Source: Veillonellales bacterium
Lineage (GTDB): Bacteria; Bacillota; Negativicutes; Veillonellales; Dialisteraceae
Assembly (NCBI GenBank): GCA_944390485.1
Contig: CALXPQ010000004.1
Span: 159,985 to 223,984, forward strand
Reading direction: 5' to 3'
DNA: 64,000 bases
The position numbers and the translations under genes are program-made. Below are positions 25,901-33,149 of this stretch, one piece after another. The notes beneath the pieces were generated by a model, which saw only the letters and a list, made by a program, of their open reading frames with translations, searched no databases and was not told the DNA's origin. Position 1 is the first letter of the stretch; every line of letters starts with the position of its first letter.

Positions 25901-26273
25901 CAGCGAACGCCAGCTGAATACGGCCGCCTCCGAACTGACCCGCCGCGACATGGCCGCCAGCCTCATCGGATTCATCCGCCGCGCCGCCCTCGGCTCCCCC
26001 CTCGAGAGCCACCGTCAGCGCGTCGCCGAAGCCGCCGCCCGGCTCAAAGCCGCCCACGACTTCACCGCCGCCGAGAAAGACTGGATCGACCGCATGGCCG
26101 CCGTCCTCGTGAACGACAGCGTCCTCAATGCAGACACCTTCGACAAAGACCGGCGCTTCGCCTCCTGCGGAGGCTTCCGCCGCATCAATGAAAAAATTTT
26201 TGGAAATCGTCTCGCCGACGTCATCAATGAACTGAACGACTACGTATACGACGATAAAGGAAGAAGAGCATGA
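22980..26273 (+). CDS. hsdR: Type I restriction enzyme, restriction/translocase subunit
   Basis: 1097 aa from ATG 22980 (SD GGGAGG). An N-terminal DUF4145 domain carries a HEPN-like RNRAVH (residues 90-95). A long Ala/Arg-rich linker (about 145-205) leads to the HSDR_N nuclease with PD-(D/E)xK residues in ADYALF and GLIEAKAI (about 250-272). SF2 helicase motifs follow: I MATGTGKTRT (about 408), II DEAHRG (about 514), and the later VDLLTTGIDVPA and GRATR. The C-terminus is helical. It translocates and cleaves unmodified DNA in complex with HsdM and HsdS. The 4-bp overlap with hsdM couples them. Confidence 0.95.
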   Translation: MTSNFAFLKDNFPSLSQLGELAERYWQSDPNSCLIKLGMMGETMVNLMYRYDRIPFPEEDNAARRINELYREGLLTQDMQDLFHLLRKARNRAVHENLASAEASARLLPVAYGIAEWFMQTYGDYHYEHRPFVMPAAGAAPAAAPAADREARREKEDAETKRLQQRETERAAAIAPKTSDAQQKGVAARRRKSRLNAQKRTLTEAETRVLIDEALREVGWEADSTGRTWAGGARPAKGVNQAIAEWPCEGKRRADYALFIGLDLVGLIEAKAIDKDVSAILGSQGKEYAASVLAAGGARTLGQWGSYRVPFIFAANGRPYLAQYEEASGVWFQDLRGCGAPRALKGWMSPDGLRDYLAADAEKGNQALRALPFDFLRDKDGLALRDYQVSAIEAVERAVLGGKKTALLAMATGTGKTRTVLGLLYRLLKTGRFRRALFLVDRTALGEQAMDVFQTVRLEENMTLTGIYDVKSLGDRTFDRETRLQIATVQGMIQRLLYAEDRRPAVTDYDLIVVDEAHRGYFLDRDMTGLEYECRDQRDYQSKYRYVLDYFDAVKVGLTATPALQTTEIFGLPVYTYSYRDAVIDGYLADHDAPHIIRTELGSEGIHYRKGGRMQVLDLGTHRIETIENLPDELDFDIEDFNRKVITRSFNEAVLHEIARDLNPTNEKRGKTLIYAANDRHADLIVDILKTYYEAQDVPEEAIQKITSRTGGGDPRRVEAAVRAFRNEKYPSIAVTVDLLTTGIDVPAITTLVFLRRVKSRILYEQMLGRATRLCPDIGKDHFEIYDAVGVTEMMRDVTAMPVVAVPADTFAALADQLAAAETGEDVENLVSRVRARLVRKSRRLTDAARDDFEDAAGSTPEDFAKKLKGMPPAAAREAVLAVRDALRALDVSGSTESASRPYLVLDEHEDRITEHIRKYGTTDDPEDYLRTFAAWVEAHRNDIDAMHIICTRPKDLTLDALRRLKTKLDAAGFSERQLNTAASELTRRDMAASLIGFIRRAALGSPLESHRQRVAEAAARLKAAHDFTAAEKDWIDRMAAVLVNDSVLNADTFDKDRRFASCGGFRRINEKIFGNRLADVINELNDYVYDDKGRRA

Positions 26274-27676
26274 CCACACAGGAAATCATCGCGAAACTCT
26301 GGAACCTCTGCAACGTCCTCCGCGACGACGGCATCACCTACCACCAGTACGTCACCGAGCTCACCTACATTCTTTTCCTCAAAATGGCAAAAGAAACCGG
26401 CGCGGAAAAAGACATCCCTGAGAAATGGCGCTGGGACACCCTCGCCGCCCGGAGCGGCCTCGAGCTCAAGAGCCACTACCGCGCCCTCCTCGACGCCCTC
26501 GGCTCCGAAGGGCAGGGCATCGTCCGGCAGATCTACGCCGGCGCCTCGACCAATATCGACGAGCCGAAGAACCTCGAAAAAATCATCAAGACCATCGACG
26601 AGCTCGACTGGTTCTCCGCCCGGCAGGAAGGCCTCGGCAGCCTCTACGAAGGCCTCCTCGAGAAAAACGCCAACGAGAAGAAATCCGGCGCGGGCCAGTA
26701 CTTCACGCCCCGCGTCCTCATCGACGTCATGACCCGCCTCACCGCGCCCCGGCCCGGCGAGCGGTGCAACGACCCCGCCTGCGGCACCTTCGGCTTCATG
26801 ATCGCCGCCTTCCAGTACGTCAAAGACCACACCGACGACCTCTTCACCCTCACCGCGGAGCAGGCCGACTTTGAAGTGAAAGAAGCCTTCACCGGATGCG
26901 AACTCGTGCGCGACACCCACCGCCTCGCCCTCATGAACGCCATGCTCCACGGCCTCGAGAGTCCCATCACCCTCGGAGACACCCTCTCCGAGATCGGGAA
27001 ATCCATGAAAAACTACGACGTGGTCCTCACCAATCCCCCCTTCGGCACGAAGCGCGGCGGCGAACGCGCCGCCCGGGACGACTTCACCTATCCCACCAGC
27101 AATAAGCAGCTGAACTTCCTCCAGCACATCTACCGGAGCCTCCGCGCCGGCGGCCGCGCCGCCGTGGTCCTCCCGGACAACGTCCTCTTCGCCGACGGCG
27201 ACGGCGAGAAGATCCGCTGCGACCTCATGGACAAATGCCGCCTCCACACCATCCTCCGCCTCCCCACGGGCATCTTCTACGCCCAGGGCGTGAAGACGAA
27301 CGTCCTCTTCTTCACCCGCGGCCGGACCGACCGGGACAATACGGACGAAGTGTGGTTCTACGACCTCCGCACGAACATGCCCTCCTTCGGCAAGACCCAT
27401 CCCCTCGCGAAAGAAGACTTCGCCGGATTCGAAGCCGCCTACACCGCCGCCGACCGCGGAGCTGTCTCCGACGAGCGGTGGAGCCGCTTCACCCGCGAAG
27501 AAATCCGGGAAAAGGGAAATACCCTCGACCTCGGCCTCATGCGCGACGCCTCCCTCGAAGACGATACCCCGATCGACCCCGCGGAGAGCGCCGAGACCGC
27601 CGCCCGCTCCCTCGAAGAAGCGGCGGCCCTCCTGCGGGACGTGGCCGCCTCCCTCCGGGCCATGGAGGTGCGGTGA
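26270..27676 (+). CDS. hsdM: Type I RM system, N6-adenine DNA methyltransferase subunit
   Basis: 468 aa. An N-terminal helical HsdM_N domain is followed by motif I NDPACGTFGFMIAA (about 167-180) and motif IV NPPFGTKRGG (about 254-263), the NPPF form that methylates adenine N6. It modifies the bipartite site chosen by HsdS. It overlaps both neighbours (ATGA and TGATG), typical of a single co-translated operon. Confidence 0.95.
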   Translation: MTTQEIIAKLWNLCNVLRDDGITYHQYVTELTYILFLKMAKETGAEKDIPEKWRWDTLAARSGLELKSHYRALLDALGSEGQGIVRQIYAGASTNIDEPKNLEKIIKTIDELDWFSARQEGLGSLYEGLLEKNANEKKSGAGQYFTPRVLIDVMTRLTAPRPGERCNDPACGTFGFMIAAFQYVKDHTDDLFTLTAEQADFEVKEAFTGCELVRDTHRLALMNAMLHGLESPITLGDTLSEIGKSMKNYDVVLTNPPFGTKRGGERAARDDFTYPTSNKQLNFLQHIYRSLRAGGRAAVVLPDNVLFADGDGEKIRCDLMDKCRLHTILRLPTGIFYAQGVKTNVLFFTRGRTDRDNTDEVWFYDLRTNMPSFGKTHPLAKEDFAGFEAAYTAADRGAVSDERWSRFTREEIREKGNTLDLGLMRDASLEDDTPIDPAESAETAARSLEEAAALLRDVAASLRAMEVR

Positions 27677-29025
27677 TGGCGAAGAAAAAAGAAATGACCC
27701 CGGCCGAGCGCCTGGCCGCCGCCCTCGTCCCGAAAGAAACACAGCCCTACGAAATCCCCGCCAACTGGCAATGGGTGAAACTGGGGAAATTTAATCAGTA
27801 TGAGGGAGAAAACATAGAGCCATCAGCGACGCCCGATACAGTCTTTGAGCTGTATAGTGTGCCAAGCTGTACAGAAAACTATCCGGAAATTATCGTGGGA
27901 GAAAAAATAGGCTCATCAAAAAAAAGTGTGAAAAAAAACGATGTGCTTCTGTGTAAAATTAATCCGCGGATTAATCGTGTGTGGAAAGTTACAGGTTATA
28001 CGGAAAATCCTCTAATCGCTTCTTCGGAGTGGATTATTGTCAGAAATTCTGGAATTTGTGCGGATTATTTGATGAGGTATTTTCAGTCGCCGATATTCCG
28101 TGCATATATGTTGACAAATGTATCAGGCGTGGGCGGTTCACTGATGCGGGCAAAGCCTAAGTATGTAGATACTTACCCTGTGCCTCTGCCCCCATTGGCT
28201 GAGCAGGAGCGCATCGTGGCGCGCGTGGAAGCGCTCTTTGCGAAACTCGATGAAGCGGAAGAAAAGATCTGCGCTGCCCTCGCCGCCTTCGACCACCGCC
28301 GCGCCGCCCTGCTCCGCGCTGCCTTCACCGGCCGCCTCACCGCCGCCTGGCGCGCCGCCCACGGCCGCAGCCTCGACGAATGGGAGCATAAGACTTTGAA
28401 TGATATTGCTTTATATAAGAAAGGACCATTTGGTTCTTCCATAACGAAGAAAATGTTCGTGCCCAAGGGCGAAGAAACGTACAAAGTTTACGAACAAGGC
28501 AATGCGATTCGAAAAACTACGGAATACGGGCATTATTATATTTCCAAAGAGAAATTTGAAGAGTTGAAGAGTAATGAGGTCAAGGCGGGTGACATCCTTG
28601 TTAGTTGCGCAGGGACCATTGGAGAAATGTTCAAATTACCAGAGGGATGCGAGCCTGGGATAATCAATCAGGCATTGATGCGAGTGAGGCTTAAACAGAA
28701 TATTCTGGAAAAATTTTTTATTTTTTATTTTGAAGGAATGCTAAAAGGCAATGTTATAGAAGAATCTAATGGGTCGGCAATGCAAAATATTCCTCCTTTT
28801 AAAGTTTTAAAAGCAATGTCGATTTCACTTCCGCCGCTGGACGAACAGCGGGAGATCGTGCGCGTGCTGGACGAGGCCTTTGCCCGGGAAGCGCAGGCGC
28901 GGGCCGCGGCGGAGGAGGCGCTCGCCGCCGTGCCGAAGCTGCGCCGCGCCGTCCTCGCCCGGGCCTTCCGGGGAGAGCTCGGCACGAACGATCCCGCCGA
29001 GCCGCCGGCCCTCTCCGCGGACTGA
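27676..29025 (+). CDS. hsdS: Type I RM specificity subunit with two AT-rich target recognition domains
   Basis: 449 aa from ATG 27676, overlapping hsdM by one base. It has two TRDs (about residues 36-168 and 238-383), each followed by a conserved helical spacer beginning PPLAEQERIVARVEALFAK and PPLDEQREIVRVLDEAFAR. The DNA encoding the TRDs (27780-28180, 28384-28825) is clearly AT-richer than the GC-rich helices and the rest of the operon. This is a mosaic pattern expected from TRD exchange between strains. No inverted partial hsdS or recombinase lies nearby, so there is no sign of local phase variation. Target sequence cannot be read. Confidence 0.94.
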   Translation: MAKKKEMTPAERLAAALVPKETQPYEIPANWQWVKLGKFNQYEGENIEPSATPDTVFELYSVPSCTENYPEIIVGEKIGSSKKSVKKNDVLLCKINPRINRVWKVTGYTENPLIASSEWIIVRNSGICADYLMRYFQSPIFRAYMLTNVSGVGGSLMRAKPKYVDTYPVPLPPLAEQERIVARVEALFAKLDEAEEKICAALAAFDHRRAALLRAAFTGRLTAAWRAAHGRSLDEWEHKTLNDIALYKKGPFGSSITKKMFVPKGEETYKVYEQGNAIRKTTEYGHYYISKEKFEELKSNEVKAGDILVSCAGTIGEMFKLPEGCEPGIINQALMRVRLKQNILEKFFIFYFEGMLKGNVIEESNGSAMQNIPPFKVLKAMSISLPPLDEQREIVRVLDEAFAREAQARAAAEEALAAVPKLRRAVLARAFRGELGTNDPAEPPALSAD

Positions 29026-29113
29026 CTTCAAAAAAGCCCCGCCGCCTCCCGAGGCAGGGCCTTTGAGGAAGGGCGGGCCTGCGTGTATAATGAAGTCACA
29101 AACACGTAAAGCA

Positions 29114-29164
29114 GATTTCCTCCATGGAAATCAAAAGGGACGAGTGCTAGCTCGTCCCTTTTTC
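29114..29164 (+). terminator. Terminator after hsdS, right member of the flanking pair
   Basis: GGGACGAG / CTCGTCCC with TTTTTCC forms a strong terminator. With the preceding TTTCC-TCCAT-GGAAA it repeats the segment at 22821-22870. A weaker hairpin lies at 29039-29065. Confidence 0.85.
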
Positions 29165-29264
29165 CTGCTCATTTTTCTGCCGCCGGATCGCCGGCCGGGC
29201 AGGGTCCTTCTCTATGAGAGGAAGATATGTATTTTTATTGCAGAAAGTTTGTTCCATTTTCCTG

Positions 29265-29293
29265 TTGACAGGAGACGCGCAGAGGCGTATACT
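29265..29293 (+). promoter_or_regulatory. Strong promoter of the DUF2922/DUF1659 cluster
   Basis: Consensus TTGACA, a 17-bp spacer and TATACT. Transcription would start about 45 nt before the first ORF. Confidence 0.8.
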
Positions 29294-29344
29294 GCAAACA
29301 GTAAAGAACAAACGTTCTGAGATAAAAGGAAGGAGGTGATGCTC

Positions 29345-29590
29345 ATGAAAGTCCTGCGGGTGCCGCTCTTCACGCGGATGCGGGCGATGGGCACGGCGCC
29401 GGGGCGCGCGGTGCGTCTCGGCGAGCCGAGGGCGGTGCGGGTGTGCGACCTGCTGCTCACGCCGTCTGGTCCCGTGATGATGATGAAGCAGCGGGGCCGA
29501 TATTTCTACGTCCCTTTCGAAGAGACGGAGCTGCGGGCCGGCGAGGCGCCGCAGAGAGGACCGAGTCCTGCCCGGGAGACCGAGGCGTGA
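29345..29590 (+). CDS. Small protein of unknown function, first gene of the DUF2922/DUF1659 cluster
   Basis: 81 aa from ATG 29345, with the strong SD AAGGAGGTGAT 8 nt upstream; the ATG at 29339 is too close to it. It is basic in its N-terminal half (VPLFTRMRAMG) and rich in Met/Tyr in the middle (VMMMKQRGRYFYVPFEE). It has no signal peptide or membrane helix. I recognise no family. The promoter and spacing place it at the head of a five-gene cluster that ends in a lysozyme-like protein. Confidence 0.65.
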   Translation: MKVLRVPLFTRMRAMGTAPGRAVRLGEPRAVRVCDLLLTPSGPVMMMKQRGRYFYVPFEETELRAGEAPQRGPSPARETEA

Positions 29591-29649
29591 ACCGGAGCTG
29601 TCAGTGAAGGCGGTTCCGGTTTTTGTTTGCCCAGAAAGGAGGTGAGACC

Positions 29650-29859
29650 ATGGCGAAGAAACTGAAGCTGACGTTCGCGCTGGCGGACGAGGGCACGATG
29701 AGCATGACCCTCTCCGCGCCGAAGGACGGCCTCGATGCCGGCGCCGTGCAGACGGCGGCCGCGTCCATCGTGCCGGTGCTGGAAGGCGCTTCCGGCGCGG
29801 CGGCGGAAAGCCTGACCGGGGCGGTGTACATCACCACCACCGAAGATGTGATCCTGTGA
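29650..29859 (+). CDS. DUF2922 family protein
   Basis: 69 aa (SD GAAAGGAGGTGA). It begins MAKKLKLTFALADEGTMSMT and ends with the GAVYITTTEDVIL-type strand typical of DUF2922. Small, soluble, probably a beta-rich fold. DUF2922 and DUF1659 genes are usual neighbours in Firmicutes. Function is unknown. Confidence 0.8.
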   Translation: MAKKLKLTFALADEGTMSMTLSAPKDGLDAGAVQTAAASIVPVLEGASGAAAESLTGAVYITTTEDVIL

Positions 29860-29899
29860 GGATCGATATGAAGTTTGACAGAGAAAGGAGGCTGCGCGT

Positions 29900-30127
29900 A
29901 TGGCAGCAGAAAAAGCGAAGATCGACACGAAGCTCCAGATTGTGATGACGACCGGGGAGACGGAAGCGGGGAAACCCGCGGTGAAGACCTTCACCTTCAG
30001 CCAGATCAAAGGCGGCGCGTCGGACGACGAGCTGCTCGCCGCGGGGGAGGCTCTGGGGAGCCTCTGCGCGAACGAGCTGGACGGCGTGAAGGTGCAGGAA
30101 GTGTATTCTCTCACGGAAGGGCTGTGA
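29900..30127 (+). CDS. DUF1659 family protein
   Basis: 75 aa (SD GAAAGGAGG). The pattern of a strand (KLQIVMTTG), an 'AGKPAVKTFTFSQIK' segment and 'SDDELLAAGEALGSL' matches DUF1659. It pairs with the DUF2922 gene 41 bp upstream. Function is unknown. Confidence 0.8.
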   Translation: MAAEKAKIDTKLQIVMTTGETEAGKPAVKTFTFSQIKGGASDDELLAAGEALGSLCANELDGVKVQEVYSLTEGL

Positions 30128-30212
30128 GCTCGGTGAGAGTGTGAGCGGCGCGGCCGCTCGGAAGGGAACCGGCTCCGCAGGGAAAGGGAGCCGGTTTTCT
30201 CATGGAGGCAGT

Positions 30213-30323
30213 ATGGAAAGCAAATGGTGGAAAGAGCTGTGGGAGCTGCTCGTGCCCCATGTGGTGCGGTGGCTCGCGGGCCGTCTGCACGACTGGCTGG
30301 CCCGCAGGAAGGAGGAGAAATGA
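30213..30323 (+). CDS. 36-aa amphipathic peptide
   Basis: A tiny ORF (SD GGAGG) coding for a Trp-rich amphipathic helix (KWWKELWELLVPHVVRWLAG) with a charged tail. It occupies the place where related clusters carry a small YvrJ-type membrane peptide, and might be a holin-like or membrane-active partner of the following lysozyme-like protein (inference). It overlaps the next start by 4 bp. Confidence 0.6.
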   Translation: MESKWWKELWELLVPHVVRWLAGRLHDWLARRKEEK

Positions 30324-30748
30324 CGGAAGAAGATATGGCCGCCGCTGCGGCTCTGGGGATCACAGGACTGGGCATCGAGGGGGCGTGGGACAGCGCGGTG
30401 TGCTCCACCGGCGGGGACCGGCCCTCGCTGGGCGTGTCCCAGTGGGAGGGCGAGCGGGCGGACCGCCTCCTCGCGGCCATCCCGGGCGGGGCGGCCTACG
30501 CGGGCCGGCCGTGGAGCGCGCTCACGAAAGAGGACCGGCAGGCGCTCTCGGCGCTCCTCGATTCGAAAGCGGGGCGCGCCGCGCAGTGGGCGCTGCTCCT
30601 CGAAGACGCCGGGCGCTACGTGTGCGCCCTCGGGGCCGTGCACGCCCTCTTCCGCAGCGCCTACGCAGACGCGGCGGGCGTGCCCGAGTACCGCGCCGGC
30701 TACGAAGCCCGCGCCGACCGGACATACCAGTACGCCGCAGGGCTGTGA
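30320..30748 (+). CDS. Lysozyme-like small protein
   Basis: 142 aa, coupled to the preceding peptide gene (ATGA). The segment GIEGAWDSAV......SLGVSQWEGERADRLL (about 18-50) resembles endolysin-type domains in which an early Glu is catalytic and SxGxxQWxGxRAxxLL follows; here that Glu would be Glu20. No signal peptide. It may be a phage-derived or exported muramidase/transglycosylase. The assignment rests on pattern recognition and is tentative. Confidence 0.5.
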   Translation: MTEEDMAAAAALGITGLGIEGAWDSAVCSTGGDRPSLGVSQWEGERADRLLAAIPGGAAYAGRPWSALTKEDRQALSALLDSKAGRAAQWALLLEDAGRYVCALGAVHALFRSAYADAAGVPEYRAGYEARADRTYQYAAGL

Positions 30749-30760
30749 TTTTAGTAGAGC

Positions 30761-30793
30761 AAAAAAAGACCGGACGAAGCGCCGGTCTTTTTT
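30761..30793. terminator. Bidirectional terminator between the small-gene cluster and the Abi gene
   Basis: AAAAAAAGACCGG / CCGGTCTTTTTT over an 8-nt loop. It serves the plus-strand cluster and perhaps the minus-strand Abi gene. Confidence 0.85.
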
Positions 30794-30874
30794 GCGTGCA
30801 AAGAAAAATCGGGGACGATATCCGAAGATATCACCCCCGCAAAACGGTCGCCCGTTTTTCCTAGTGGAATCATT

Positions 30875-31855
30875 TTACTCGATTGGGTACCATTTGTCAA
30901 TGACTGTCCTTAAAAATTCAAAGGTGCTTTTTATCAGGAGATTGTTTGCAAATGAATGGTGCTGAAACAACCGGATACAGAAATCATGCCAATCACTGGC
31001 CACATGAGAATGGATGCCCTCACTGGAAATCAACATTTTATGGACATACAAACAGGACATAATCTGAGCAATTCGTGGATTTGACATCTTTTTCCGAAGA
31101 CTGTCGCGCCGGAGATTAAGGCGGGACAACGCCTGATTTAATTTCCAGTTGTTTTTCTTTTTATTGCTGGAGGATTTTTCTTTCAAATCATTGAGGATGC
31201 AGTTATTGTGGGCTGCCGCATTGCGGATGGTTTTGATGGAGAGAAACAGGTAGCCTTCATCCGGCATGGATTTGATTTCTTGGCTGAGCGGCGAATCGGC
31301 AATGGTTTCAAGAGTCTGATGCCATCGTTGAGCGCAGAACAGGTAAAACGAAATAAAGCTGCCGAAAGAAATGATTTCAACGAAGACCCAGACAGGCAGA
31401 TGCGTTTTATATTTTTCATAGACTTCTGCACAGTAAGGACTTTTCGCATTTCTGGATAGTTCGGAGGCCAGATAGTTCAGGCGCTCCGGCGGAAGGGAAT
31501 CCAGATAATCCTGAATGATGGTGTATCCGTCTTCTCCCGGGAGCATCGTTGCAATCCGGAGAAGTTTGACTTTGGCGAAATGCTCGATGTTCAGCGCCAT
31601 TTTCAAAATGAGCTGACGCAGGTACATATCGATGATGGCAAGATCCACCAGCTCCCCGAAGTCCAGATGGAGGTATCGCCGGCCCGTGATGTCCTTATTG
31701 TAATTTTTCCGGTAGGAGCTGAGTTTGAAAAGATTGTTATTCTGTGCCAGATAATGGATGGCCTTTTCTTTGGTGTATTCAGAAAATGTAATTCCTTTTT
31801 CGGCCAGATGCTGAATCTGTTCTTCGTAAATCAGTTTTGGTTTCTGCTCCATCAT
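30875..31855 (-). CDS. Abi_2 family abortive-infection protein (AbiD/AbiF-like, HEPN)
   Basis: 326 aa from ATG 31855 (SD AAGGAGT; a second Met follows directly). The N-terminal IQHLAEKGITF and NNLFKLSSYRKNYN, the central LRQLILKMALNIEHFAKVKL and the R-x4-H motif RNAAAH (about 232-237) are hallmarks of Abi_2. In this family the HEPN site is thought to act as an RNase that stops growth on phage infection. It has no antitoxin partner next to it. Lower GC than neighbours and position near hsdRMS suggest an acquired defence gene. Confidence 0.88.
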   Translation of the reverse strand: MMEQKPKLIYEEQIQHLAEKGITFSEYTKEKAIHYLAQNNNLFKLSSYRKNYNKDITGRRYLHLDFGELVDLAIIDMYLRQLILKMALNIEHFAKVKLLRIATMLPGEDGYTIIQDYLDSLPPERLNYLASELSRNAKSPYCAEVYEKYKTHLPVWVFVEIISFGSFISFYLFCAQRWHQTLETIADSPLSQEIKSMPDEGYLFLSIKTIRNAAAHNNCILNDLKEKSSSNKKKNNWKLNQALSRLNLRRDSLRKKMSNPRIAQIMSCLYVHKMLISSEGIHSHVASDWHDFCIRLFQHHSFANNLLIKSTFEFLRTVIDKWYPIE

Positions 31856-32068
31856 AGGACTCCTTGTCGTATCGTGTGAGGATAAAAAACGGAAATTCCC
31901 GGCGCTTTTGATCGATATGTTTTCCAAACGCCTATAATTATATCACTTGCTGAATGTGGCATCGGCGCGCAGGCCCGCCGCATTGCATTTCCATTTGCAT
32001 CTGTTATAAAATAATGATGTATTGTCTGATACGGGTACGGGGGCGCGGCCCCCTTTCGGAGGGAATTT

Positions 32069-32332
32069 ATGAAGGAACATTTTCGCACCGTCCTTTTCGT
32101 AGTGGCGCTGGGCATGGTAGGCATGAATATCCAGGAGCAGGGCCTGCAGTGGAGCAACGCTTTCGTGGGCGTGCTGCTGATCGCGGTCTTCGCGGTGAGC
32201 TTCTATTTCAAGCGGAAGCGCGCGGCGGAGGAAGCGGCGGCCGTCCGGTCGAAAGAAGCGGAGCGGCGGGCACGCCGCCGTGCGAGAAAGGCCGCGCAGA
32301 AGGAAAAGGAACGCGCGGCGAAGAAGCGTTGA
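32069..32332 (+). CDS. Small membrane protein with a basic helical tail
   Basis: 87 aa (SD GGAGGGA). It has two hydrophobic segments (about 7-20 and 30-46) and then an Arg/Lys/Ala/Glu-rich tail (about 47-87) likely to form a long charged helix. I recognise no family. It lies 36 bp upstream of another membrane protein gene with a similarly charged tail, probably one operon. Confidence 0.65.
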   Translation: MKEHFRTVLFVVALGMVGMNIQEQGLQWSNAFVGVLLIAVFAVSFYFKRKRAAEEAAAVRSKEAERRARRRARKAAQKEKERAAKKR

Positions 32333-32368
32333 CAGGCGCGGGCATCCGCGGCAGATAAGGAGAATCGT

Positions 32369-33103
32369 ATGAGCAGATCGAGCGTGACCGTGGACCGTAC
32401 GGTGCTGTACAGTCCGTATAAATACTTGATGTGGTTTTTCTTCGCCGTGCTGGCGGCGTATGTGGCGTGGAGCTGGCAGGCGTACATCGCGGTGGGAGAC
32501 TACCAGACGCTGGGCTTCCTCGGCGCGATGCAGGCGCTCCTCTTCTGGTACATGGTGAATACGTACACCTGCCGGACAGAGTACCGCCTCGAAAAGGACG
32601 AGCTGGTGATCGTCATCGACCGCAAATTCAAGGGCGTGAAGGAGATCCACCTCGGCTACGGGGACATCTTCGGCGTGTACGACATGAAGAAAGAGAACCG
32701 GAAGTCCATCGAGACCGCGCCGGCATACTACGCGTATTCCCGCCTGGATAAGCGCAAGGTGTGGGTGCTGCTGTACAATTACAACGACGACACGAAGAAG
32801 GCCGGCCGCATCCTCATGAAGGCGTCGGACGAATTCTGGGACGCGTTCCGGGCGGTCCTACCGGACCAGATCTGCGTGCCCCAGGCGGAGGTGCTGGGCT
32901 ATGCGTACAAGCACATGGGCGAGGTGCTCCGCCGCAAGGAAGAGAAGGACGCGGAGGACGAAGGCGAAGTGGTCTACGAGTACGTGGACGAGGACGGCAA
33001 CCGCATCGACGAGGAGGCCGTGAAGGACCAGGAGTACGAGATCGTAGACGAGGACGCGCCGGAGGAGAAGCCGGACGCGGACAAGGCGAAGACAAAGAAA
33101 TAA
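32369..33103 (+). CDS. Membrane protein with acidic C-terminal tail, unknown function
   Basis: 244 aa (SD AAGGAG). Two membrane helices (about 19-38 and 45-65) are followed by a PH-like beta segment (YRLEKDELVIVIDRKFKGVK, about 72-91) and a cytoplasmic domain ending in a very acidic tail with EYVDEDGNRIDEE and EYEIVDEDAPEE, near-repeats. The acidic tail is opposite in charge to the basic tail of the preceding small protein, so the two may interact (inference). No family recognised. Confidence 0.7.
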   Translation: MSRSSVTVDRTVLYSPYKYLMWFFFAVLAAYVAWSWQAYIAVGDYQTLGFLGAMQALLFWYMVNTYTCRTEYRLEKDELVIVIDRKFKGVKEIHLGYGDIFGVYDMKKENRKSIETAPAYYAYSRLDKRKVWVLLYNYNDDTKKAGRILMKASDEFWDAFRAVLPDQICVPQAEVLGYAYKHMGEVLRRKEEKDAEDEGEVVYEYVDEDGNRIDEEAVKDQEYEIVDEDAPEEKPDADKAKTKK

Positions 33104-33136
33104 AAAAGAAGCACGGAGCGCATCCGTGCTTTTTTC
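33104..33136. terminator. Terminator between the membrane protein and MFS genes
   Basis: AAGCACGGA / TCCGTGCTT with flanking A and T runs, usable from both sides of convergent genes. Confidence 0.85.
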
Positions 33137-33149
33137 GTGCCCGTTTTTC

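Noticed and set aside
22926..26279. A 1117-codon open frame on the minus strand opposite hsdR
   Set aside because: It lies exactly antisense to a well-conserved HsdR, has low-complexity Gly/Val/Ala/Asp composition and no SD. High GC with strong third-position bias leaves such frames open.
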